Assembly (NCBI RefSeq): GCF_026914185.1 | Contig: NC_070571.1 | Location: 1,550,001 to 1,614,000, forward strand | From: Puccinia triticina | Taxonomy: Eukaryota; Basidiomycota; Pucciniomycetes; Pucciniales; Pucciniaceae | Length of the DNA stretch: 64,000 nucleotides | Direction: 5' to 3' | Part shown: piece by piece, positions 22,905 to 32,849 of the stretch | Layout of the letters: each line of letters opens with the position of its first letter | Position numbering within the stretch: position 1 is the first letter of the stretch | Notes under the pieces: model-generated | The model's database searches: none | Told to the model about the DNA's origin: nothing | Seen by the model: only the letters and a program-made list of their open reading frames with translations | Program-made: the position numbers and the translations under genes

Positions 22905-23590
22905 TACAGAGATACCCGACCGGATACCTGGTACGTGACCCGAATCGACCCGGTATCCGGTCGGGTATCACCGGATCGGAACCTTAACATATGACATCCA
23001 TACCCGGTGGCGTTACCAACTCACCAAGATGGATTGCTCTTGGCGAGTGGGTACACACACCAGCTTGTCGCCGAGAGTGATTCCTCTCGACGGGCTGGTA
23101 TGTATAATGTACACCAGCTTGCCAAGATGACTTCCTCCCGGCGGGCTGGTATGCGGACACCAGCTTGCCAAGACTTCCTCTTGACTGGCTGGTATACCTG
23201 CACCAGCTCGCCGAGAGGGCTTCCTGTCGGCTGGCTGGTATACATACACCAGCTCGCCGAGAGGGCTTCCTCTCGGCTGGCTGGTATACATACGCCAGCT
23301 GCTTCCTCTCGGCGGGCTGGAACACGCACACCAGCTCTCCAAGAGGGCTTCCTCTCGGCGGGCTGGAACACGTATACCAGCTCGCCAAGAGGGCTTTCTC
23401 TTGGCGGGGTGGTAAACATACATAAACTGGCCGAGAAGGCTTCCTTGCTTACTTAGCCGCAAAGAAACTCCACACCCGCGGGTACCTGCTTCCTGCTCCT
23501 CAGAGGGGTGCGGGTGCGGGTGCGGGTGCTGAGAATGAGCGGTTTTTTTGGGGAGGTACCCATGCACCTGTGGCGGGTACCCGGGTATCA
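22905..23590. mobile_element. Probable TIR element enclosing a minisatellite
   Basis: The left border GAGATACCCGACCGGATACC is loosely inverted relative to the right border (GGCGGGTACCCGGGTATC). Both flanks are rich in GATACCCG/GGTACC words. The centre is the hairpin minisatellite at 23026-23450. No clear target duplication was found. Confidence 0.45.
23026..23450. repeat. Hairpin minisatellite, about eight units of 45-60 bp
   Basis: Units follow the pattern CCAGCTCGCCGAGAGGGC - TTCC - TCTCGGCGGGCTGG with spacers such as TATACATACA. Each unit is itself an inverted repeat around the TTCC, so the array can form a row of hairpins. Open frames on both strands across it (for example repeated HQLAERASSRLAG-like text) are by-products of the repetition. 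Confidence 0.85.
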
Positions 23591-23600
23591 AGTGACATCT

Positions 23601-25556
23601 TTAGTAATAGTAGATAGTAGAAAAAAACAGCGCCAGGAAAGGTTCTGAGAGCTTGTCTTCTTCTATTTTCTTTTTCATCTCATCATTGTACCCTTTGATT
23701 TTGTTTTCAATCATCTCAATCAGTTCTTCAACTTCAGAAATCTGTGAATATTTTTCCATCCCCAAATCAGTCAGGAAGAAGATTTGCCTGTTTTTAGAAG
23801 TTAGGCGGTGAAAATAATTTGAAAACATCAAGATTTCTCCACAGTATTCTTTGATCTTTGCAATTTTCTCTTGATCTTTAAGGGATCTGAAACCATTAAT
23901 AATTTCATAAAATCTATGATTCAAGTACCTGATCATATTTCCCAACCCATGAATCAACTGGATGCTGGATGACATCAAAGTTAATTTCATATTGAGAAAT
24001 GGTCCTTTTTCAAGTTCAAGAACATCTACATGATATGTGTCTTGAATAAATTCAATAAAATGACAAGCAGCAATCCTTTTCTGTGAATCCCATCCAAAAT
24101 TCCCATCATGCTGGAATGAATTGAATAAGTGTTGAAGGTGTTTTTATATTGAAACAAAGCTTGCATTCTCATTAAAAGTAGATGATCCTGATACCTCTAT
24201 TGATTCCAATTCTTCCAACTTTTCAAATAGAAAATCAGTTGCCACCAATGGATACCATGGCACATCATGTTGCCAGACATGAGTGCAAAATTTTCCCTTT
24301 ACAACCTCCTTGATGTATTGGAATTTTAAGTATCTAAGATTTCTTCCCTCAAGAACTTTTTTGAGAAAACATCATATTAGGGAAGAATGAAAATCAGCAA
24401 GGTTTTCTTGACCAAAAATTAGAGCTTTTTATCATACCTTCAAAGAAGCTCCTGAAATGTGATAAATCATCCATTCCTGGGAAATGTCCTTGAACAATTT
24501 GAGATCCTGTGAACTCCTGAAGAATTTGATGCTTGGATAAATATCTTGAATACATACAGGTAATGGCAATCCCTATGATATCTGTCTTTTCATAAAAATT
24601 CTTTAAACTTTGCTTAGATATAATTTCTTGCCTGTACATATAGTTGAGAATTTCAAATATATTGTTTTGGAGTGTTAAAGCAATGCTGTGATTCACAAAA
24701 GAATATGGTTCACCATTTTCTTTAAAAGACTCAATCTGATAGAACAGATCAATCAAGTTTACACTCTGAAATTTTAGCTCATCAGAAAACATTGCTTCAA
24801 CTACATCTGGATCCATTTTGCTGTCTTGAAATGGTTTTTTTGAACATCTAGTAAGTTCATCATGACCAATAAAGCTTTGCATTTGAAGGGTGATTTCATT
24901 CCTGTTTTCCATTTTTTTTATTCTATGCATCACTCTTTTACCAATTAGTGTGCTGAATGATTCCAGCTTTTCAATACTTGCTAAGAATCCACTTTTCACC
25001 TCAGCACTTTTCCAATATTCTGGTTCAATCCCTTCAAAGAAGTAAGACCTTGTTTTGGCCAAGCTTTTCTTCATGGTAATAAAATCATGCCCAAAAGAAC
25101 TATCTGAACCATTGAATTGATTTTAATTTCATATTAAAGTTCAAACATGAATAGGAAATGTTACAATATTAACAAATCAAGATATCTTGGCTGAGTAATT
25201 TAAATTAGAACATTCATTTGACTTACCAATTTCTGGGAAAACACTGCCTGTTTTATAAAACCATTCCACTGATTCCATATAATCCTTCAGTCCATCTTCT
25301 GTGGTTTTGGGAAATGAAAACTCTGGATCATGTGCTTTATCTGCAATTTTGGCAATTGAATTGAATATTGTAACATCTTTGCCTGTTTTACCACAGTTTG
25401 CTTTTTTTTCTTTATCATATCAGAATGCAAGTTAATTTCAGAATTTAGGAAAGGAAAAATGTAATCACCAATTATATTTTCCATGGATTGGATTCCTACT
25501 TGCAAGAATAAGATGATCCAGAATGCAATCTGGTTGAAACCAATGAAATTACACAT
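23601..25556 (-). CDS. Predicted secreted 526-residue protein of unknown function, AT-rich
   Basis: Five exons on the minus strand: 25556-25469, 25382-25227, 25103-24438, 24355-24195, 24110-23601; the phase is exact at every junction and introns are 82-123 nt. The N-terminus MCNFIGFNQIAFWIILFLQV is a likely signal peptide or anchor. The remainder is helical and rich in Lys, Glu, Phe and Ile, with few Cys. Stretches such as GLKDYMESVEWFYKTGSVFP, VNLIDLFYQIESFKENGEPY and AKIKEYCGEILMFSNYFHRL give no known family. Base composition is far more AT-rich than PAF1 or the flavin monooxygenase nearby. It may belong to a lineage-specific secreted family; function is not assigned. Confidence 0.75.
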
Positions 25557-26668
25557 TGATCATGAGTCTGAGAAATTATTTGTACAGGTGTGATGAATAT
25601 ATTTATGTGATCAAAAGTAATTTTACTGTGAGTTTATATCTTTTTGGTATCAAGCAGATTCTTCTGGCAAAAAAATGGAGTCTTTTTAGGAGCCAGAGCT
25701 CACAATGTGTTTGGCCAGACATTCAGATTTGCTTAATTTACAGCTGTTCAAACCCTTGCCTGAATTAAACATTCAATATGTTGTATTCAATGATCAAACA
25801 CAAACTTCATGCACTTCATACTAGAAATTTAGAGCTTCCAGCCGTTTTGACAAGCCCCACATATTTGTACAATTTTTGGCTGTATAAATCTTTACCTCAA
25901 TTGAACAGGCAGTATGTCAATGTCAGTGTAATAGTATAATACGCTTTCAAAAACCAAATTCAGACAAAGTAAAAAAGGAGTATCTTGGTCTTGATTGTGC
26001 TTTCAAAATGCTTTTAGCTGCAGTGTGGGGGATCAAGGGAGGGAAATCAGTTTCAGATGGATCAGGTCTTGTGACAATACATATACAGGCTTGGAAAAAC
26101 AACTCCCAAAAAAAAATTGATGTTGCGCAGACAGCCAGCTTTTGACCCCTCCCAATGTGCACTGGGACCCTTTTTTGGGATTTGTCAGCCAAATCAGGGG
26201 AAATTTGGGAATCATTGACCAATTGGAGGACTTCAGTTCCTGTCAATCTGGAAAGTCAGATCTGAGCTGACAGATTTCATATTTCACATGAAAATCTAGG
26301 TCCCAACTCCCTGAAGCTCCCTGAAGCTCCCCGAAGTGATCCAGAGCTCCATATTTCAGATTTCCCTGCGAAATCTGATACTCCAGGTTTATTCAAAGTT
26401 CACGGGAAGTCCGGCTGGAGGGACTCGCAAGTGAAAACATTAATTGCTCTGTGAATGCAAAAATTTTGCGTTCTCAAATGTGAACCCCCCTGGTGCCGAA
26501 GTACAACATGACCCTCTGCTGCGGGAAGCAAGCCCCTCGCTACGGCGCGCCTGACGCGGGGAGCCTTCGGGGATCCCAGCTCGGGTGTTTTACATATTTA
26601 CATATGTAAATCCAGTCAGCCAGTCCGGATACCCCTCCAGCACCGAAAAACCCACTGGAAGGAGCCAG
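25557..26668. promoter_or_regulatory. Divergent intergenic region between the 526-residue gene and PAF1
   Basis: About 1.1 kb lies between two divergent start codons (25556 minus, 26669 plus). A short run of CCCTGAAGCTC repeats is near 26310-26330. The 174-codon minus-strand frame at 26540-27064 is a shadow of PAF1 exon 2. Confidence 0.5.
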
Positions 26669-28489
26669 ATGTCTAAGAAAACGTATGTCAAGTTGATGCT
26701 TATCTCTCCAGATTCGCGCCTGTGAGAGCTGCTTAACCTTCTTTTTTTGGCAATCACAGGGCAGCCTGCCCGCTATTGATCCGACACCGGTACCAAAACC
26801 CTTTTCCTCCGCCGCCGTTCCCAGCCAAGCTTCTGCACATCTCCACAGACTCAGTCCGGTATGCTGACTACCGATTCCTGCGGAACATTGAGAAGGAGAG
26901 GGAGGTGCCGCTGATCTCGGATGCCGATCTGGGGATGCCGATCGAGTTGGGAATCGAGGCTGATGGGACCTACGGGCTCGGGGCGTACTGGGAGGGAGAC
27001 CGAAAAGGTCGGTTGGAGCCGATAACTTGGTCAGATGCGAACCTGGATGGGTTGACGCCCCCAAAATTCATCTTGTTCTATTAGGCATCTGTCCCGATAC
27101 AAATGCCGCAGACCCCCTCGACCCAGAAGACTTGGCGCTGTTGGCTGAACCCCCGCCGGCGCCCGGCTCCTCAATCTCAATCACCAATGGCAATTCTCAG
27201 AATCATACTCTGACCGTCCAGGGCACCTCTCATCCTTCTGCTAGTGGCTCCAGTTCACCCGCCCCGAGCTCAGTCCACATTCCCGACCGGCGGAAGACGG
27301 AGGTTTCCTGGCTTCGAAGGACCGAATACTTCAACGACGTTCAACACAAATCTCGCGATAGCATGTAAGTCAACCAGCGCGAGTTTTCCACGTACTTTTG
27401 ACCGACTCTCAATACCTATATTCTGTTAATCTCGCCTGAAACACAAAACATCCTTATAGTAATAACCAAAAGAGTCGAGCGCAAGTGCCCGCACTACCGA
27501 AAACGAGAACCGAGAGACTGGCGCAGATTCATTCAACGTTCGACCTAATCGCCAATCTACCAATTCAGAGTCTGAAGCACCCTACGAAACCAAATCTAAA
27601 AGCGGTCGAAGCGTTCGAACTTTTACCGAACGAGTCAACCTGGGCCAATACTTATGACTTCTATCGGTTCCAAGAGAATCCGACCGACCGGTCCGACCAG
27701 AGCTCATCGATGGTCAGTCTTTCATACTCAGGACACGCTCTCTATGATCGGTCGACCTATTCCATCATCGGCCTAAGATAACTGATTCATTACTTTTTTC
27801 GTTCTTCTGCCTATTTATGACAGTCCACCTTACCGGACGAAAGGCTGGAGCATGCTATCCTACGGCCTGTGGAAATGAAGTCAGGGGGTCCAAGGCTGGC
27901 TTACTTCCTTCCAGAGAGCGCAGAGGGGGTGAATAATTACAAGCGGATCAAGGAAGAGAGAAAGATGATTGACGAGGAAGATCAGGCTGAAGATATAAAG
28001 GAGGACGATCCAGAAGCCGGGGCAGAAACTGTGTGTTTTAGAGATCCTCCATCAACGTATCAGCGAAATGCTGATCCGACCTCGATTAATTTTACCTGCA
28101 ACAAAGATCAACGAGCTGCGCTTTGTTCGAGATTACGAGATCAGTCAAGAGCGTCCGATCAATCAATATCTAGTAATCTTTGACGATGGCCAAACCTCAG
28201 GGCGTCGGAAGGGGGCTTATTTCAACCCAGTTGGTCATTTCAGGACGCTACGAAAACGGAGGCCGAAGGTAAGGGGCCTGTTGAACAGCTTTTGTCGTTG
28301 ACCGGCGCTTGCTCACCCTGACTTCTCCTTCCCCAGCCACAAGAGCCTGCTCACGAGGACGGCGAAGGAAACCCGCTTTGGGATGGCATCAGCGTCACCC
28401 TCCAAAACAACCCCGAGGCAATCGAATCGATTAAGGTCGTCCGCAACGAGTTGCTGGCGTCGGTCTTAGAGCCCCCGAGTGGACCCTAA
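26669..28489 (+). CDS. PAF1: PAF1, RNA polymerase II-associated elongation factor subunit
   Basis: Seven exons: 26669-26682, 26760-27007, 27085-27364, 27460-27712, 27824-28030, 28107-28268, 28337-28489, giving 438 residues with exact phase. Paf1 scaffolds the nuclear PAF complex that couples elongating polymerase II to histone H2B ubiquitination and H3K4/K36 methylation. Landmarks: RYQNPFPPPPFPAKLLHI near the N-terminus, PLISDADLGMPIELG, a Ser/Pro linker, WLRRTEYFNDVQHKSRDS, LKAVEAFELLPNESTWANTY, GGPRLAYFLPES, an acidic patch (EEDQAEDIKEDDPEAG), LRFVRDYEISQE and GAYFNPVGHFRTLRKRRPK. The 14-nt first exon (MSKK plus two bases) is inferred from the donor GTATGT and the matching acceptor at 26759. 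The 28031-28106 intron (76 nt) is needed to reach the conserved RDYE block. The long acidic tail known in animal Paf1 is absent. Confidence 0.9.
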
Positions 28490-29130
28490 GTCCAACTCAC
28501 ATACCCCAAACTAGTCCCGCCTCTGCCTCTACTGCAACTGTCGTCATCATTTCGGCTGGAATCGCCAAAGGGTTATAACTAGAAATTCGTGTACACCTCA
28601 TGTAACTCACCCTTACTTTGTCCTCCACTATCGCTAGCTATTCATGGGCTCTGCGAGAAGAAAATCTGCGCTGGAACTCTCAAGCTCTCCTGATGGGATG
28701 CATCTTTATCCATTATCCATAAATATCGCCCTTCGTTGGCTTTCAGATAGCCTGCACTTGAAATAAACCAAGTGAGAGCTGGGTGATGAAGGCTGTCTTG
28801 AAAGAGGACGAGCTTTGTTTGTCCTGAGGGCAACTTTCATATACCTTTTTTTACAACCATTCTATCTGGCTGCTCCTAACCCCTACACACTCTCAAGCAT
28901 GTATAGTCGTTGAGACCTCACCTACATTTCATCAAGCCATCTCAATATGACTATTTCACATCTTGAATGTTTTCTTGTCTGGTTTATAGACTTTTTGTTG
29001 TACTTTTTTTCTCTTGGTTTCCTTCTTGATCTGATATCTTGGTTTCTTTTTACTTTTTGGGATTTCACTTTGGATTGCTTTTTTAGTTGTGTATACCATA
29101 ATGACAGGAAATTGTTTGATGTAAGGATTA
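28490..29130. other. Non-coding region downstream of PAF1
   Basis: AT-rich sequence with no supported gene. A pyrimidine-biased block (28960-29100) gives short open frames on both strands without recognisable content. Confidence 0.5.
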
Positions 29131-29325
29131 GGGTGTTCAAAGTTGACTTGCATAAAATCATAATATCATAAAATCATAAAATTCTGAGGTGAAAAAAATA
29201 TGTACACCCAAACACTCAATTTAGAGCAACATTTATAAAATGGTACATATAAAATCATCATTTCAAAGTTTTATGATTTTATGATTTTATGTAATGAAAA
29301 TTTTATGATTTCAACTTTGAACACC
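29131..29325. mobile_element. 195-bp MITE with TTA target duplication
   Basis: Ends are GGGTGTTCAAAGTTG and, inverted, CAACTTTGAACACC. TTA lies directly on both sides (29128-29130 and 29326-29328). The interior is AT-rich with repeated ATAAAATCATAAAAT. The 3-bp TWA-type duplication fits a PIF/Harbinger-like MITE. Related copies or fragments start near 29509 (interrupted by the foldback) and near 31641 (inverted). Confidence 0.75.
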
Positions 29326-30049
29326 TTAATCTTAGTTTGAATCAACACCTAAACCCCTGTTGGCCCATGGGTCTGCCACAACTCCAAGTGCGCAGACAGT
29401 AAAGTCAATCAAAGATGAGTTGATACTTTGGAAATTTGGTTGGATGAAGGTTGGATGGATCCCAGTACATCAGGGGAAACAAACTCCCGCTATTGTCGGT
29501 CATATATAGGGGTGTCCAAAGTTGATGTAAGTCAAATCATAACACCATAAAATCATAAAATTTTAATCTGAAAAAAATACGGACCTACTTCGCGCAGCAG
29601 CAAAAAACTCTTTGCGCACAGAATTGACCGTCCCCTGACGTCAAGCCTGCTGTGCACGCAAGCCAAAAAATACTTTGCGCATAGCGACTTCCCCCAAAAG
29701 AAGGAGGGGATTTTTCTCAAAAAAAAAATTGATTAATCAAAAGAGGGGGTCTTAACTGCCCTCTCCAAAAAATATTGGATTTTTCGGAGGTGTCCTTGTC
29801 ATGTAAAAAATAATAATAATAATTAATATCCAAAAAAAGGCACCCGCTACCCCAATAGCCCACCCCGGGGACTTTTCACCTGCTAAGACTTAAGCGGTTG
29901 GGTACCCAGCCCCTTGAAAAGAAAGTTTGGGGGGCAGCAGCTCCGGGCCCGGCTATCCCCCAGCCGCGTGCCAATGGCCGGCACAGGCCATTGAGCGTAG
30001 TTGCACACTCCCCCGATGACCGGCCAGCACATGCATGCATGTGGCACAA

Positions 30050-30500
30050 ATTACCGGTCATCAAGGGGATTATGTACTCCTCTCAATGGCCACTCTGTCC
30101 CAGTCATTGAGTGGAGTACATACTTCCCTCAATGACCGGGTCCGTTCCGGTCATCGAGGGGAGTACATGCTTCCCTCGATGACCGGGTCTGTGCCGTTCA
30201 TCGAGGGGAGTGTTCACTCCTCTTGATGACCGGGTCCATGCCGGTCATCGAGAGGAGTACATCCTTCCCTCAATGACCGGGTCCATTCCGGTCATCAAGA
30301 GGAATGTTCACTCCTCTCGACAACCGGAGTAATCGGGTCACCGAGGGGAGTGTACTCCTCTCAATGGTCGGAACAGGGCGTCCATCGAGAGGAGTACATC
30401 CTTCCCTCGATGACCGAGTCCGTTCCGGTCATCAAGGGGAGTGTTCACTCCTCTTGCCAACCGGAGCAACCAGGTCACCAAGTGTAGAGTTTGTGGGGTA
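30050..30500 (+). repeat. GATGACCGG minisatellite, left arm of the foldback
   Basis: About eight diverged units of roughly 50-60 bp, each of the type TCGAGGGGAGTACAT - CTTCCCTCGATGACCGGG - TCCGTTCCGG. Every unit is itself partly self-complementary. The right arm has about four units at 30865-31085, so copy number differs between arms. Confidence 0.8.
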
Positions 30501-30860
30501 GCAACATGTAGAACTTTGTTTAGGTTTAGATTCTAGCTTTATTCTCATCTAAGTTTTTCTCATCTATTTCTTTCTCAATCTAGTTTTTTTCTCATCATCA
30601 TATCCCAATAGTCCATAACCTTGTGTATATATATAGTCTGTACCCGCGGCTGGTTGAGGATTTCCTCATCTCTCTATCACTCAGCCAGTTGCGGACTCTA
30701 ACCGATTTGTCCCATTTCCTTATAGGTTCGTTTCTTTATTCTTTTCCTATCTATTTCTCACTATTGTTTTTTCTTTCTTCTTATCCACATGCAATATATC
30801 TCTCTATCACTCAGCCAGTCGCGGACTCTAACCAATTTGTCCCATTTCCTTATACCAAGC
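30490..30860 (+). other. Foldback centre with an internal direct repeat
   Basis: An AT/CT-rich spacer between the arms. A segment of about 54 bp, TCTCTATCACTCAGCCAGT...CCCATTTCCTTATA, occurs at about 30671 and again at about 30799. A TGTATATATATAG motif at 30622-30635 looks like a TATA box followed by a leader, so the centre may derive from an LTR-type promoter captured by the foldback. No ORF is recognisable. Confidence 0.5.
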
Positions 30861-31640
30861 TCCGGTTGTTGAGAGGAGTGAACATTCCTCTCGATGACCG
30901 GAACGGACCCGGTCATCAAGGGAAGGATGTACTCCTCTCGATGACCGGCATGGACCCGGTCATCGAGAGGAGTGAACACTCCCCTAGATGACCGGGACGG
31001 ACCCGGTCATTGAGGGAAGTATGTACTCCACTCGATGACCGGGATAGATTGGCCATCGAGAGGAGTACATAATCCCCTCGATGACCGGTAATTTGTGCCA
31101 CATGCACGCATGTGCTGGCCGGTCATCGGGGGAGTGTGCAACTCCGCTTGATGGCCTGTGCAGGCCATTGGCACGATGGCTGGGGGATAGCCGGGCCCGG
31201 AGCTGCTGCCCCTCGAACTTTCTTTTTGAGGGGCTGGTTACCCGACCACTTAAGTTTGAGCAGGTACAAAGGCCCCGGGGTGGGCTATCGGGGTAGCGGG
31301 TGCCTTTTTTTTGGATTAATATTATGATTTTTTTTTTGCATCACAAGGACACCTTCAAAAAATCCAATATTTTTGGGAGGGGGCAAGTAAGACCCCCTCT
31401 TTTGATCCATCAAAAAAAAATCCGGAAAAATCACCTCTTTCTTTTGGGGGAAGTCACTGTGCGCGAAGTAATTTTTGGCTTGCGCGCACAGCGGGCTTGA
31501 CGTCGGGGGACGGTTGATTCTGTGCGCGAAGAGTTTTCCGCCGCTGCGCGAAGTAGGTCTGAAAAATATGGATCACCCAATCACTCAAAACAGAACAATG
31601 ATTCTAAAATGGTACATGAAAAAATTATCACTCAAAAGTT

Positions 31641-32849
31641 AAGGTGTTCAAAGTTGAAATCATAAAATCTTCATTTCATAAAATCATAAAATCATAAAAC
31701 TTTCAAATGATGATTTTATATGTACCATTTTAGAAACATTGAGGATATCATTTGTTCACCTGGCCTGACAAAACATTTAGGTACCAACTCTTGAATAGTT
31801 TGTTTTTTATTTCATGATTTGTGCAATATAACACCTACATTTATGATGTGTCCAATTAAACGGGGCCTAAAATAGTACAATGGAATATTACCACTCACTA
31901 CACACCAATTTCATAGAATCCAGTGACCGATATAACAGTGTGACAGAGCGCACTTCCACATAATTTCTGTGCTCACAAAATCCAATGCAATGTCTCCTCG
32001 ACCTTCATACAATATTACATGTAAGTGTAAGTGTATTTATATGTATGCAGAAAAAACCCTTCATCTAATTCATTAGCCGTCTCTCTCTTGGGCGCACATA
32101 ACTTCGTGCAACAGACCTTAAATCAGGCCAACTGTCACTGAAGCAGCAAGGACTGCGAGCCAAACAAAACACATGAATGGATTTACACACAACACACAAC
32201 AACTTTACAAATTCATTAAATAAACAAAAATAAAGCGATTTGTTTTTGTTGTGACTTTTTTTTTACAAGACCAACTCAAAGTGGTGAAAGAAGCAAGATC
32301 TATATATGTCAACCAGTTCTGTTTTTTGGTGGCGTGGAGTGCGTATTTGTTCACGAGTGGATGGACCAAGGAATTGGACGTGTTTCTTTTGTTTTGGTCT
32401 TCTTCTGCGTGATACGCTTAGTTGACATGAAAGCTGAAGTAAAGACTTGGAAGAAAAGAGTTGTGGTTTGATTTATGAACTACAAAAAGGGAAGATGCGG
32501 GGCTCCCGCATTGACTTGGTTATGACGTTGTGCTTGTCGGGACGTGACAGACTACGAGGTCTTGATTTTATGGGTACCGACGCCGCCTACAATATTTGAA
32601 AGCAAAAGATTCAATGGGATGTGGTTCTTTTTGCTTGTCACTTGGAGTTGAGATCTACCCACCCCAACCCATCCCAACAAAGGGCAACCAACTCCATCGT
32701 CGCGGGTTGGAAATCAAAAAGGTGGCCAACCAGAGCGATTGTTCCGAGTAGCTGTTGATAATTTTTCGATGCAGTCGTAGATCCCACAGCCAGGATGCAA
32801 AAAGATCAGTCGACCAAAACTGAGCTTGTATAAGATATATGGAGTGAGT
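31641..32849. other. MITE remnant and AT-rich non-coding DNA
   Basis: 31641-31745 is an inverted, truncated copy of the GGTGTTCAAAGTTG MITE. The remainder to 32849 is downstream of the flavin monooxygenase gene; no supported gene was found. Confidence 0.5.

Larger units (their letters stand above)
29581..31559. mobile_element. Large foldback element (2.0 kb inverted repeat)
   Basis: The left arm starts GGACCTACTTCGCGCAGC and the right end reads GCTGCGCGAAGTAGGTC. The arms (about 29581-30490 and 30865-31559) mirror each other over hundreds of bases, for example the left GGCACCCGCTACCCC against the right GGGGTAGCGGGTGCC. Both inner arm parts are a minisatellite of GATGACCGG units. The central spacer is 30490-30860. 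No transposase is present. It is inserted inside a GGTGTTCAAAG-type MITE whose halves lie at 29509-29580 and 31560-31640; the flanks share an imperfect CTGAAAAA(AA)ATA repeat. Confidence 0.85.

Noticed and set aside
23007..23591. Repetitive proteins across the 23-kb minisatellite
   Set aside because: Several frames on both strands are open only because the repeat unit lacks stops; no start context or splice signals.
24115..24200. In-frame stop suggesting a pseudogene in the 526-residue gene
   Set aside because: The stop lies in an 84-nt GT-AG intron (24194-24111) whose removal keeps phase and joins conserved-looking sequence.
26540..27064. 174-codon minus-strand frame opposite PAF1
   Set aside because: Overlaps PAF1 exon 2, which is recognised by family motifs and exact splice phase.
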